In this document: one piece after another, positions 1 to 8,110 of the stretch | Layout of the letters: every line of letters starts with the position of its first letter | Numbering within the stretch: the first letter of the stretch is position 1 | Assembly: GCA_028292625.1 (NCBI GenBank) | Contig: JAQGLY010000086.1 | Location: forward strand, 1-64,000 | DNA length: 64,000 nucleotides | Source of the DNA: Herbaspirillum sp. | GTDB taxonomy: Bacteria > Pseudomonadota > Gammaproteobacteria > Burkholderiales > Burkholderiaceae_D | Direction of reading: 5' to 3' | Notes under the pieces: generated by a model | Seen by the model: the letters and a program-made list of their open reading frames with translations, nothing else | The model's database searches: none | What the model was told of the DNA's origin: nothing | Program-made: the position numbers and the translations under genes

Positions 1-200
1 AGGACCAAAACGGATCAGAAAAAAAATTTGTCTGAGCGCAGCGAGTTTATTTTTTTTCCCGTTTTGGTTCTCTCTAAATGGGAACCCCCGAAGGGGGCAA
101 CTGCTTGCGGCCGCCTTTTTTTGCTTACTTTTTTTGGCGGAGCAAAAAAAGTGAGCGGCTGCCGGGCCGCCCCCGGCGACGACCCACGGAGCACAAAACC
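1..200. repeat. Palindrome-rich intergenic repeat-like DNA
   Basis: This stretch holds several nested inverted repeats and homopolymer runs and no credible gene. AGGACCAAAACGG at 1-13 pairs, with one mismatch, with CCGTTTTGGTTCT at 59-71. CCCCC-GAA-GGGGG lies at 85-97, and a longer T-rich hairpin follows at 123-156. Short open frames cross it on both strands, but they are Lys/Arg/Pro-rich translations of the palindromes with no domain or ribosome site. I see nothing else between 200 and the start of the next gene near 397. It is probably a dispersed intergenic element or terminator relic of the gene left of the window; copy number cannot be judged from one window. Confidence 0.5.
123..156. 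terminator. T-rich hairpin, possible bidirectional terminator
   Basis: A 14-base arm GCTTACTTTTTTTG at 123-136 pairs with CAAAAAAAGTGAGC at 143-156, with one G-T type mismatch and the 6-base loop GCGGAG. Arms contain seven T or A residues in a row, so either strand could give a stem rich in A-U pairs. It could end transcription of a gene left of the window, or be part of the repeat element in which it lies. Confidence 0.4.
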
Positions 201-396
201 AACAAGCACCCACTAAACCAGGCAAGCCGGCCCGAAAGCGAATCTCGTCAGAGAGAGCAGTACCCGCAGCATGCGTGAACATAGCACCCGCCCCCGCCTT
301 ATAAAAAAATCAGAATATTCGCTCGTCATATTGAGAGTTCGACGACTCCCACCCTCCTAACCCGATGATAGCCTTCGCCAATCCAAGCGATCGACG

Positions 397-3162
397 TTGA
401 CAGTGCTATGGAAAATCGATTTAGGTAGACAAAACTTGAAGAACTATTTTTCTTACTGGCTGGCCGCGCTGCTGATGATCGCCTCGCCATCCGCCTATGC
501 ATTAACGGCCGCCATCGTCGGCAAATACAGCGACAGCGCGGCGACCTACGAAGCCAGGCGAGGCGAGACGATACAAATGCAAGGACAATGCCGCGTCGCC
601 ACCAAATGGCCGTCCGAAGCCGTCGACAAAACGACATGGACGGTCGGCGACGCAAGCACCGTCTACTACGGCACAACCGGCCTCTCCCATTCTTTTGTCG
701 CAGATAATCATCTCGGCAAAACGTTCATCGTAAAATTCAAATGCTTCACCACCAGCGGCTATCGCTCGGATCATGAAGTCAGCAGATCGTTCAAGCTGAT
801 CGACCCGATCCCGCCAACGGTGAAATGGGACAGCGCCAACGCCCGCTTCGCAAAAGACCGCATCACCATCGACGCACATGTGAGCGACGCCGGCGACGGC
901 GTCGACAGAGTATGGATTTTATGGCCCGGCGCCCCATCGAGAAATATAGAAATGCGCAAGGAAAGCGGCGACCGATACCGATATGAAATCGATACATCGC
1001 GCCTGCCCGAAGGCGCGACAGACGTGCAAATCTGGGCCGCCAGCCTCAGCGGCGCCAGCAAGGGCTGGGAGACGGTCGGCAGCTTCACGGTGGACCGGAC
1101 GCCGCCGCGGATCGGCAGCAGCAGCCTGCCTGCCTTTGCCGGCGACAGCCTCAGAATACTTCTCAGCGTGAGAGACCCCGGTTCCGGCGTGGCCGATGTA
1201 TACGTCAGGTCGGCCGGCCAATTTTCTTCGAATGCGAAGCGGATGGAAACCAGAAACGGCCGCGAATTCGAAGTCCTGCTCGATACCTCGCAGCAGTCGG
1301 AAGGCGTGTCCGGCCTGGAATACCTGGCCGAAGACAAGGCCGGCAATAGCACCGGCTGGACCCGTTTCGGTTCCGTCACGATAGACCGGACGCCGCCGTC
1401 CGTGACGTGGGACAGCGCCAACCCCGCCTATGCGAAAGACCGCATCACGTTAAAGGCAAAAATCGCCGATGCCGGTTCCCGCGTCCGCGAAGCCAGGATA
1501 TGGTGGCCCGGCGCGCCTTCCGACGGCAAACAGATGAACATGAAAGTCGGCGACACTTACGGATATGAAATCGATACGTCGCGGCTCGCCGAAGGCGTAA
1601 AGGAAATCCAGATCCGGGCCACCGATTTCGCCGGCAACGCCACCGGCTGGCTCAAGGTCGGCAGCTTCAATGTGGACAGGACGCCGCCCTCCATCGATTG
1701 GCGAGAACCCCCTGATCAGGCGCTGCTGCACGGCGACCAGATTCATGTAGCAGGCATCGTCGATGACCGTCATCCGGATACCGTCGAGATCGCATGGCGC
1801 GCTGAAAACGAGACCCAATGGCACAGCGAGACCCGGCCCGTCAGCGATGCCGCCGGCAAGTTCAGCCACGATTTGCCGGTGCCGCAACAAGACGTCAATT
1901 ATCAATTGCGGTTGCGCGCCGCCGACGAAGCCGGCAACCTGTCGGCCTGGTCGCCGGTGCGCACCGTGGTCGGACAGATGGCTGTGCGCGATTTATTGCA
2001 GAACGCGCAGCTCGCGCTGAAAAACAATATCCTGTCCGACAGGGACAACTCCGGCGGCCTCAGTCCGGGCGACGAATTCGTCTACCGCCTGCAAGTCGGC
2101 GCGGACAGGTCCGATGCGCACGGGCTGTCGATACGCTATGCGCTGCCGGCCGGGCTGAGCATGACGCAGGGCCTGCTCCCCGAGTTCGCGGCGGACAGCG
2201 CGGTCGTCGACAACAACCGCCTGAACAGTCGATGGAATGGCGGCGGCGATGCGCAATTGCTGGCCGACGGCGTCGATTTGCCGGCCCACGACAGCCTGAC
2301 GATCGATATCCCTCTGACGGTCGCTGCGGCGCAAACCGCCGGCGCAATCGACAGCGTCATCTCCCTGCAGGCGAAAAACGCCACAGGCGCGCTGCTCGTC
2401 AGTCACAGGCTGAATTTGCAACGCAGCTATCCCGCCGACCGTGCATTGACGCTGCAACTGGAATCGATGCAGCCTGATCGGAAATACGCCCGGGGCACCG
2501 AATTCGACTACCGCGTGACCCTACATGCGCCGACCTGGGCATTGAACGGCGTGCGCCTGTCTTATGCATTGCCGAACGGCCTGCAAAGCGCGGGCGATAT
2601 CCACGTGACGGGCGACGGCGCGGCGCGCTTCAGGCGCAATCCGGACTGGGGCAAAAACGGCGACCAGCGCTTGCTGTGGTCGGCGCCGGGCGATCCATTC
2701 GCGGCAGGCAATTCTCTGACCGTCACCATCCCGATGCGCGTGACCGACGCGGCGACGTTCGATGCAGCCATCCGCAGCGAAGTGAAAGCCGCCGCGGAAA
2801 ATATCAGCGGCGAGGTAACCGTCGAGCATTTCATCCTGGTGGAAGAAGCCTTCGTCGACAACCGCTTGCGGCTGAAGAAAACCGTGGACAGACGGAGCGC
2901 TTTGCCCGGCGACACCTTGCGCTACACCATCATGTTTACCAATGCCAGTCCCGACGTTCTGCGCGAACTGGTGATCACCGATTTTTTTCAAAGCGAATAC
3001 CTGACGCTGAAAAGCGCGCACTGCGGCGCGACTATGCCGGACACACTGCAATGCAAGACGGCCGAGCAGCGGAAACCGGGCACGCTGGAATGGCGGATGG
3101 ACGGCACGCTGCCCGCGGGAGCATCCGGCAGCGTGAATTACGAGGCGGTGTTGAATCGGTGA
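397..3162 (+). CDS. Exported Ig-like / DUF11-repeat protein
   Basis: A 921-residue protein with an N-terminal hydrophobic stretch (WLAALLMIASPSAYA) that looks like a signal peptide cut after Ala-Tyr-Ala, so it is probably exported or surface-attached. Four Ig-like modules of about 95 residues follow; their joints repeat the phrase VDRTPPS or IDRTPPS and the cores repeat DSANxxxAKDRIT. After about residue 520 come DUF11-type modules typical of cell-surface and adhesin proteins; the last runs from about residue 815 to the end and carries the typical TVDRRSALPGDTLRYTI phrase. No C-terminal anchor or sorting signal is visible. The start is unsure: TTG 397, GTG 403 and TTG 436 all lie in frame, none with a strong ribosome site, and TTGACA at 397-402 could instead be a -35 box. 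It converges on the next gene with 5 bases between the stops. Ligand and role are unknown. Confidence 0.75.
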   Translation: MTVLWKIDLGRQNLKNYFSYWLAALLMIASPSAYALTAAIVGKYSDSAATYEARRGETIQMQGQCRVATKWPSEAVDKTTWTVGDASTVYYGTTGLSHSFVADNHLGKTFIVKFKCFTTSGYRSDHEVSRSFKLIDPIPPTVKWDSANARFAKDRITIDAHVSDAGDGVDRVWILWPGAPSRNIEMRKESGDRYRYEIDTSRLPEGATDVQIWAASLSGASKGWETVGSFTVDRTPPRIGSSSLPAFAGDSLRILLSVRDPGSGVADVYVRSAGQFSSNAKRMETRNGREFEVLLDTSQQSEGVSGLEYLAEDKAGNSTGWTRFGSVTIDRTPPSVTWDSANPAYAKDRITLKAKIADAGSRVREARIWWPGAPSDGKQMNMKVGDTYGYEIDTSRLAEGVKEIQIRATDFAGNATGWLKVGSFNVDRTPPSIDWREPPDQALLHGDQIHVAGIVDDRHPDTVEIAWRAENETQWHSETRPVSDAAGKFSHDLPVPQQDVNYQLRLRAADEAGNLSAWSPVRTVVGQMAVRDLLQNAQLALKNNILSDRDNSGGLSPGDEFVYRLQVGADRSDAHGLSIRYALPAGLSMTQGLLPEFAADSAVVDNNRLNSRWNGGGDAQLLADGVDLPAHDSLTIDIPLTVAAAQTAGAIDSVISLQAKNATGALLVSHRLNLQRSYPADRALTLQLESMQPDRKYARGTEFDYRVTLHAPTWALNGVRLSYALPNGLQSAGDIHVTGDGAARFRRNPDWGKNGDQRLLWSAPGDPFAAGNSLTVTIPMRVTDAATFDAAIRSEVKAAAENISGEVTVEHFILVEEAFVDNRLRLKKTVDRRSALPGDTLRYTIMFTNASPDVLRELVITDFFQSEYLTLKSAHCGATMPDTLQCKTAEQRKPGTLEWRMDGTLPAGASGSVNYEAVLNR

Positions 3163-3167
3163 TGGGG

Positions 3168-4442
3168 CTAGTTCCCGCCGCGGTGCGCGCCGATCAGGCT
3201 GTCGATGCGGGTCGGCGAGATCGGCAAACGCGCAGCAACCCCGGCGCCGTCCCAACCGAACAGGAAAATCGCCGCCGCGCCGCAGATGCGGCCCTGGCAT
3301 GCGCCCATGCCGCAACGCGTATGCAGCTTGGCGCTGCGCCAGTTGTCATGCCGCGACAAGGCTTCGTAAGCGACGTCTTCGCAGCGGCATACCAGGGTAT
3401 TCGGCGCGCATAGCGTGCGCAGTTCGTCGCGCAAAATGAAGCCGCGGGCGACCCGCTTGGCGAAGCCGGCGGCGCGGCGGCGCTGCGACCGGTAACGCGC
3501 CGCCGGCGCCGATTCGAACGCCGCATGTGCACCGGCGATATGGCCTTCGGCCAGCGCCAGGTCGACGCCGCCGATGCTGCTGCAGCCGCCCGCGCAATAC
3601 ACGCTTTCCACGCTACTGCGCTGATGACGATCGACCCGCACCGCGCCGCCGAAGATCTCGCAGCCCAGCGCCGCCGCCAATTCATTGTGGGGGACCAGCC
3701 CATAGCTGCAAGCCAGATAATCGCAATCGATGGTGCGCTCCACACCGCGCAGACTGGCCCTTATCGCCGCCAGCCGTGTCGCGCCTCCCGCGCGCAGCAC
3801 GTAGCTGTTCGGAGCGAACGGCACGCCCTTCAATTGCTCGCGTAATTGCCGCATCTGTTTCCGCCGGGCCGGCGAACGCGCCAGATGCAGGCTGAAACGG
3901 GCCAGCCGCAAGCGCGAGGTTTGCTCCAGAATCTGCACCACCTGCGCGCCGTACTCGCGTAACGAAGCGGCCACCGTCAGCAGCAGCGGGCCGGTGCCCG
4001 CCACTACCACGCGTTTGCCATCGATCGGATACCCGCCCTTGACCAGCGCCTGCAAGCCGCCGACGCCAGTCACGCCGGGCAAGGTCCAGCCGGGAAACGG
4101 CAACAGCCGCTCGCGCGCGCCGGTGGCGATGATCAATTTGTCGTAATGCAGGATCACGCTTTGCTGCGGCGTTTCCAACAGCAAGGCGGCGCGCGGCAGC
4201 ACGGCCACGATGCGGCTCTGCAAAAACCACTGCACCTGCGGCAACGCCTTCAAATCGGACCATAGCGCCGATGCCTCCGCGTCGCTGCTCTGCAGCAGGC
4301 CGCCGCGCCAGATCTGGCCGCCCGGTTGCGGATTGTCGTCGACGATCACCACGTTGGCGCCGGCTGCCGCCGCGCTCTGGGCCGCGGCCAGACCGGCCGG
4401 TCCGGCGCCGACGATCACTACCTGCACATGCCGCATCTTCAT
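3168..4442 (-). CDS. FAD/NAD(P)-binding subunit of heteromeric amino-acid dehydrogenase (HcnB/OoxA-like)
   Basis: A 424-residue pyridine-nucleotide-disulfide-oxidoreductase-fold protein. The N terminus has the FAD dinucleotide motif VVIVGAGPAGLAAA and the phrase DDNPQPGGQIWRGG typical of HcnB, opine oxidase A and D-hydroxyproline dehydrogenase subunits. A second dinucleotide motif VVVAGTGPLLL lies near residue 160. The C terminus carries a BFD-like [2Fe-2S] cysteine set: CRCED, then CGMGACQGRIC. I chose ATG 4442 because it overlaps the stop of the preceding [2Fe-2S] subunit gene as ATGA (4439-4442), showing translational coupling. An upstream in-frame start at 4559 would run through that gene. 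It is the third gene of the set FAD oxidase, ferredoxin subunit, this subunit. Substrate is not evident; the trimer is expected to oxidise an amino or imino acid and pass electrons to the respiratory chain. Confidence 0.8.
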   Translation of the reverse strand: MKMRHVQVVIVGAGPAGLAAAQSAAAAGANVVIVDDNPQPGGQIWRGGLLQSSDAEASALWSDLKALPQVQWFLQSRIVAVLPRAALLLETPQQSVILHYDKLIIATGARERLLPFPGWTLPGVTGVGGLQALVKGGYPIDGKRVVVAGTGPLLLTVAASLREYGAQVVQILEQTSRLRLARFSLHLARSPARRKQMRQLREQLKGVPFAPNSYVLRAGGATRLAAIRASLRGVERTIDCDYLACSYGLVPHNELAAALGCEIFGGAVRVDRHQRSSVESVYCAGGCSSIGGVDLALAEGHIAGAHAAFESAPAARYRSQRRRAAGFAKRVARGFILRDELRTLCAPNTLVCRCEDVAYEALSRHDNWRSAKLHTRCGMGACQGRICGAAAIFLFGWDGAGVAARLPISPTRIDSLIGAHRGGN

Positions 4443-4783
4443 ACGGCCACCCGTGCCGTATCGATATGCATGCCCTGCACGCACAAGGTCTGGCATGCCA
4501 GCCGGTGCGCCCTGCCGTCGATGGTCACGCGGCATTCCTGACAGACGCCGGTGCCGCATAGCGGCGCGCGCAACGCGCCGCCGAGCGAGCGCCGGGTTAC
4601 GCCGACATCATCAGTGGCGTACGCAATCGCCGCCGCCGCCGTGCTGCCGGCAAGTATCTTGAACGGCTTGTCGTCGATCAGCACAGTGATGCGGCCGTCG
4701 GCGTCCGCCCCGCTGCGCCGGCGCATTTCCATGATGCGTTCGGCCAGGCTGTCGGCAAATATCTCCGCCTTGTCAGTATTCAT
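4439..4783 (-). CDS. [2Fe-2S] ferredoxin-type subunit of amino-acid dehydrogenase (HcnA/OoxX-like)
   Basis: A 114-residue protein with a plant-type [2Fe-2S] ferredoxin fold like HcnA or the N-terminal domain of heterotetrameric sarcosine oxidase alpha. After an N-terminal helix, residues about 32-110 give the fold TVLIDDKPFKI-LAGSTAAAAI, and the cluster ligands are visible as LCGTGVCQECRVTI followed by ACQTLC. It is a small electron-transfer subunit linking the two flavoproteins. The gene lies 63 bases downstream of the FAD oxidase gene and overlaps the FAD/NAD subunit gene by 4 bases. Family members are about 90-110 residues, so length fits. Confidence 0.8.
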   Translation of the reverse strand: MNTDKAEIFADSLAERIMEMRRRSGADADGRITVLIDDKPFKILAGSTAAAAIAYATDDVGVTRRSLGGALRAPLCGTGVCQECRVTIDGRAHRLACQTLCVQGMHIDTARVAV

Positions 4784-4846
4784 TGCGATTCCCCAATTCC
4801 CGAATATTTTTGTTTGCCGCGTATTTTTTACGCTGGATCAAGCCGA

Positions 4847-5968
4847 TTATTTTTTGTTTAACATTCGCGCCGGCAAATACGGCTCGACGGCGATCTGCGT
4901 GGTCTTGCCCAGCATTTGCGCGGTCAACAATTGCGCCGTCGCCAGCGCGGTGGTCACGCCCAATCCTGCGTGGCCCACCGCCAGCCAGATGTTGGCGCGC
5001 TCCGGATGCGGTCCGATCAGCGGCAAACCGTCGCTGCTGACGGCGCGCACGCCGGTCCAGCAACGCAGCGCGTTCAGAGCGGACAATGCAGGCACGAATC
5101 GCGCCGCGTGCGCCAGCATCTGCGCCACGATGCGCGGCTCGACATCGGCGCCGGCGGCCTCGAACTGACGCGACGCGCCTATCAGCAATTGCCCGGTCGG
5201 ACGCGGTTGCAGATGGAACACCAGCGATTCGCCTTCGGCGGCATGCGCGCTTGCCGCCTGCCCCAGCTCCGCCAAATGATGGCGGATCAGGCCGGGATAG
5301 CGGTCGGTAATGACGAGGTGGCCTTTTTGCGCACGGATCGGCAGTTCCGGCAGCAGTTCGGTGCACATGCTGCCGGTCGCGACGACGACTTTGTCCGCGT
5401 GCAGTTGCGTACCGCCGGCCAGTGTCACGCCCTGCTCGGTCATTTTCGTTACGTGTCCGGACACCAGTTGCGCGCCGTGACGGCATGCCCGCTCCATCAG
5501 AACAGCGGCCGATTTGGGCGGATAAACCGCGGCATCGGCCGGCGCCAGCAGCCCGCCGGCCAGGCCGGGACGCAATTGCGGCTCGCGGGCGTACAAGTCC
5601 TCCGCATCCAGCATCTCTGCGTCGATGCCATGCGCCGTCAATATCGCGTATTTGCGGTGCGCCGCCGCCATGTCCCGCTCATCGGCGGCGATCCACAATG
5701 TGCCGCATTCGGTATATTCATGGCGTGCCGGATCGGCGGCCGCCAACTCGCGCCACAACGCCAGCGAATAAGCGGTCAGCGCCAGTTCGGGCGCGCCGCC
5801 GTACAGCGCCGCCAGATGGCCCATGCCGGCCGCCGTGGCGGCGCCGCCGGTGATGCCGCTCTCGACCACCGTCACCGACATGCCGGCCGCGGCCAGCGCA
5901 TCGGCGCAGGCCGCACCGACAATACCGGCGCCGATGACGATCACATCGCTGGTCGCGGCAGCGCTCAA
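4847..5968 (-). CDS. FAD-dependent D-amino-acid oxidase-type catalytic subunit (HcnC/OoxB-like)
   Basis: A protein of about 373 residues of the DAO family. The N terminus has the Rossmann motif VIVIGAGIVGAACADALA, and near the C terminus comes the phrase GVRAVSSDGLPLIGPHPE plus AVGHAGLGVTTALATA, the usual FAD-binding end of glycine, opine and hydroxyproline oxidases. It should strip hydrogens from the amino or imino acid substrate. The listed start is TTG 5968, because GGAG stands 6 bases before it; ATG 5995 lacks a ribosome site and would add nine Arg-rich residues. A 23-codon frame (6036 to 5965) ends in a TGA that overlaps this TTG as TTGA, which suggests coupling to a short leader or a gene remnant. 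Order C-A-B differs from the classical hcnABC, so cyanide synthesis is possible but less likely than proline-derivative catabolism. Confidence 0.75.
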   Translation of the reverse strand: MSAAATSDVIVIGAGIVGAACADALAAAGMSVTVVESGITGGAATAAGMGHLAALYGGAPELALTAYSLALWRELAAADPARHEYTECGTLWIAADERDMAAAHRKYAILTAHGIDAEMLDAEDLYAREPQLRPGLAGGLLAPADAAVYPPKSAAVLMERACRHGAQLVSGHVTKMTEQGVTLAGGTQLHADKVVVATGSMCTELLPELPIRAQKGHLVITDRYPGLIRHHLAELGQAASAHAAEGESLVFHLQPRPTGQLLIGASRQFEAAGADVEPRIVAQMLAHAARFVPALSALNALRCWTGVRAVSSDGLPLIGPHPERANIWLAVGHAGLGVTTALATAQLLTAQMLGKTTQIAVEPYLPARMLNKK

Positions 5969-6061
5969 GCGGCGCTCCGGACGCCGATGCCGCATGCGTG
6001 GCCGGTATAGGGATTCAGGATGGAGATTTTTGGCATGCTGCTGACGCTCTGCTTCGCAATA

Positions 6062-6085
6062 GTTAAATCAGTGCGCTATTTTAAC
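6062..6085. promoter_or_regulatory. Inverted repeat upstream of the dehydrogenase operon
   Basis: GTTAAA at 6062-6067 and TTTAAC at 6080-6085 form 6-base arms around a 12-base spacer, in the only gap (about 90 bases) between maiA and the dehydrogenase operon. It sits upstream of the short leader frame at 6036 and could be an operator or part of the promoter. No regulator gene for this operon is adjacent, so this is a weak call based on position and symmetry. Confidence 0.25.
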
Positions 6086-6124
6086 GTCGGCGGGGCAATG
6101 CGTCTTGGTGGTGTCGAAAGGACC

Positions 6125-6769
6125 TTACGCCGCGTCGGGCTGCCGCTCCGGCGCGGCCGCCGCAAATGCGTCGATGCCCAGGCAATGCCGGTCGATCTCC
6201 GCAATCCGCGGATAGCGCGTCATATCGACGGCAAAGCGGCGCGCATTGAACACCTGCGGCACCAGGCACAAATCGGCGAAAGTCGGGCCATCGCCGATGC
6301 AGAACGCGCCGCTGGCCACGCTGGTCAGCCGCGATTCCAGCGCATCGAAACCGATGGCGATCCAGTGCCGGTACCAGCGGTCCCTGTCCTCGTCGGACAC
6401 TTGCAGCGAACGCTTCAAATACCGCAATACCCGCAAATTATTGAGCGGATGCACATCGCAGGCGATCGCCAGCGCAATGCTGCGCGCTTGCGCCCGCAAT
6501 ACGATGTCATGCGGCAGCAGCGGCGGCTGCGGGAAGCGCTCTTCCAGATATTCCAGAATCGCCAGCGACTGGGTGAATACCTGGCCGCCATCGCTGAGCA
6601 CTGGCACCAGCTGCTCCGGATTGAGCGCCGCAAACGCCGGCGCATGCTGCTGGCCGCCGTCGTTGAGCAAATGCACCGGGACCGTGGCATACGGCTGCCC
6701 CTTCCAATTCAGCGCAATGCGCACGCGATAAGACGCCGAACTGCGAAAATAACTATGCAATTGCATCAT
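6125..6769 (-). CDS. maiA: Maleylacetoacetate isomerase (zeta-class GST)
   Basis: A 214-residue glutathione S-transferase of the zeta class. It converts maleylacetoacetate to fumarylacetoacetate with glutathione as cofactor, in the cytoplasm. The N-terminal motif is SSASYRVRIALNWKG, where the classical enzyme has SSCSYRVR; many bacterial members also have Ala or another residue in place of that Cys. Typical phrases LNPEQLVPVL and SLAILEYLEERFP follow, and the C-terminal helical domain has GDGPTFADLCLVPQVFNA. Starts at ATG 6769, 12 bases after the fahA stop, as third gene of hmgA-fahA-maiA. Confidence 0.93.
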   Translation of the reverse strand: MMQLHSYFRSSASYRVRIALNWKGQPYATVPVHLLNDGGQQHAPAFAALNPEQLVPVLSDGGQVFTQSLAILEYLEERFPQPPLLPHDIVLRAQARSIALAIACDVHPLNNLRVLRYLKRSLQVSDEDRDRWYRHWIAIGFDALESRLTSVASGAFCIGDGPTFADLCLVPQVFNARRFAVDMTRYPRIAEIDRHCLGIDAFAAAAPERQPDAA

Positions 6770-6781
6770 GCCTTCCTCCGT

Positions 6782-8110
6782 TCACCGATCGACATGGCGA
6801 GCTGCATTCAACGCCGGCAGGATGGTCCCGACGCAGGCGCCGAAGCCGATCCGATACCCGTCGCCCTGCGCCCATCCACTCAATGTCAGCGTGTCGCCGT
6901 CTTCCAGGAAAGTCCGTTGAACGCCGCCGCTCAGCGTCAATGGATTCTTGCCGTTCCAGCTTATTTCCAGCAGGCTGCCGAACGCATCCGGCGCCGTGCC
7001 GCTGATGGTGCCGGATCCCATCAGATCGCCGGGCAGCGTATTGCAGCCGGAGATCGTGTGATGCGCCAGTTGCTGCCCCATCGACCAATACATGTGGCGG
7101 AAATTGGTGCGGCAGATCACATCCGCCGGCGCGGCTGTCGCCGATGTCGATGCCGGCTGCAGACGGACCTCCAGCCGAATATCGACATGATGCGCGCCGG
7201 CATGGCGCAGATACGGCAGCGGCTCCGGCTCCTGCACCGGGCCGGCGACGCGAAACGGCTCCAGCGCGTCCATCGTCACCACCCACGGCGAAATCGTGGT
7301 GGCGAAGGTCTTGGCATTGAACGGTCCCAGCGGCACATATTCCCAGGCCTGGATATCGCGCGCGCTCCAGTCGTTGAGCAGCACCATGCCGAAAATATGC
7401 CGCTGCGCATCGGCGGTCGTAATCGGCCATCCGAGCGGATTGCCGACGCCGACGATCAAGCCGGTTTCCAGTTCGAAGTCCAATTTGCGGCAGGGGCCGA
7501 ACGACGGGCGCGGCTGATCCGGCAATTTGTATTGGCCCAGCGGGCGGTGCACCGGCGTGCCGCTGATCACGACTGACGATGCCCGGCCGTTATAGGCTAT
7601 CGGCATTTCCAGCCAGTTCGGCAGCAGGGCATTGGCAGGATCGCGGAACATGCTGCCGACATTGGTCGCATGTTCGCGCGACGAATAGAAATCGGTATAG
7701 CCGCCTATCTGCACCGGCAGCAGCATGGTGGCGTCGGCCTGCGCCGTCAGCACGCGCTCGCGCAAGGCGGCGTTGTCGCGCAAGGTTTCGTTGTCGGCGC
7801 CCAGCAGCGCGCTCAATTGCGCCCGCAGCGCCTGCCAGACCGGCCGGCCGAGCGCCATGAAAGCGTTCAGCGTCGGACTGTCGAACACCGGGCCGTCGGT
7901 GCCCCGCAGCCGGATCGCGCCGGCGCTTTCCAGCGCGGCCAGATCGAGAATGCGGTCGCCGATGGCGACGCCGATGCGCGCCTTGCGATTATCGGCGGTA
8001 GTGAAGGCGCCGAACGGAAGATTCTGAATCGGAAAGTCGCAGTCGGGAACATTGGCGCTGGCGATCCAACTGCGCAACAGAGGGGCGGTATGGTGCGTGG
8101 CGTCGTTCAT
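6782..8110 (-). CDS. fahA: Fumarylacetoacetase
   Basis: A 442-residue FAH-family hydrolase that splits fumarylacetoacetate to fumarate and acetoacetate, the last step of tyrosine degradation. The metal and catalytic residues are visible: DFYSSREHATNVGSMFR (Asp ligand and catalytic His), the Glu pair in DFELETGLIVGVGNP, then the Asp in LLNDWSARDIQAWEYVPLG followed by the Lys in FNAKTF. Near the C terminus GSGTISGTAPDAFGS is typical of the family. ATG 8110 was chosen because it overlaps the hmgA stop as ATGA (8107-8110); longer frames run into hmgA. Confidence 0.95.
   Translation of the reverse strand: MNDATHHTAPLLRSWIASANVPDCDFPIQNLPFGAFTTADNRKARIGVAIGDRILDLAALESAGAIRLRGTDGPVFDSPTLNAFMALGRPVWQALRAQLSALLGADNETLRDNAALRERVLTAQADATMLLPVQIGGYTDFYSSREHATNVGSMFRDPANALLPNWLEMPIAYNGRASSVVISGTPVHRPLGQYKLPDQPRPSFGPCRKLDFELETGLIVGVGNPLGWPITTADAQRHIFGMVLLNDWSARDIQAWEYVPLGPFNAKTFATTISPWVVTMDALEPFRVAGPVQEPEPLPYLRHAGAHHVDIRLEVRLQPASTSATAAPADVICRTNFRHMYWSMGQQLAHHTISGCNTLPGDLMGSGTISGTAPDAFGSLLEISWNGKNPLTLSGGVQRTFLEDGDTLTLSGWAQGDGYRIGFGACVGTILPALNAARHVDR

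Noticed and set aside
28..278. Short Lys/Arg/Pro-rich frames on both strands at the left edge
   Set aside because: They translate palindromic repeat DNA, have no ribosome site and no recognisable domain.
6020..7576. A 518-codon plus-strand frame opposite maiA and fahA
   Set aside because: Arg-rich translation without domains; both genes on the minus strand have conserved catalytic motifs.
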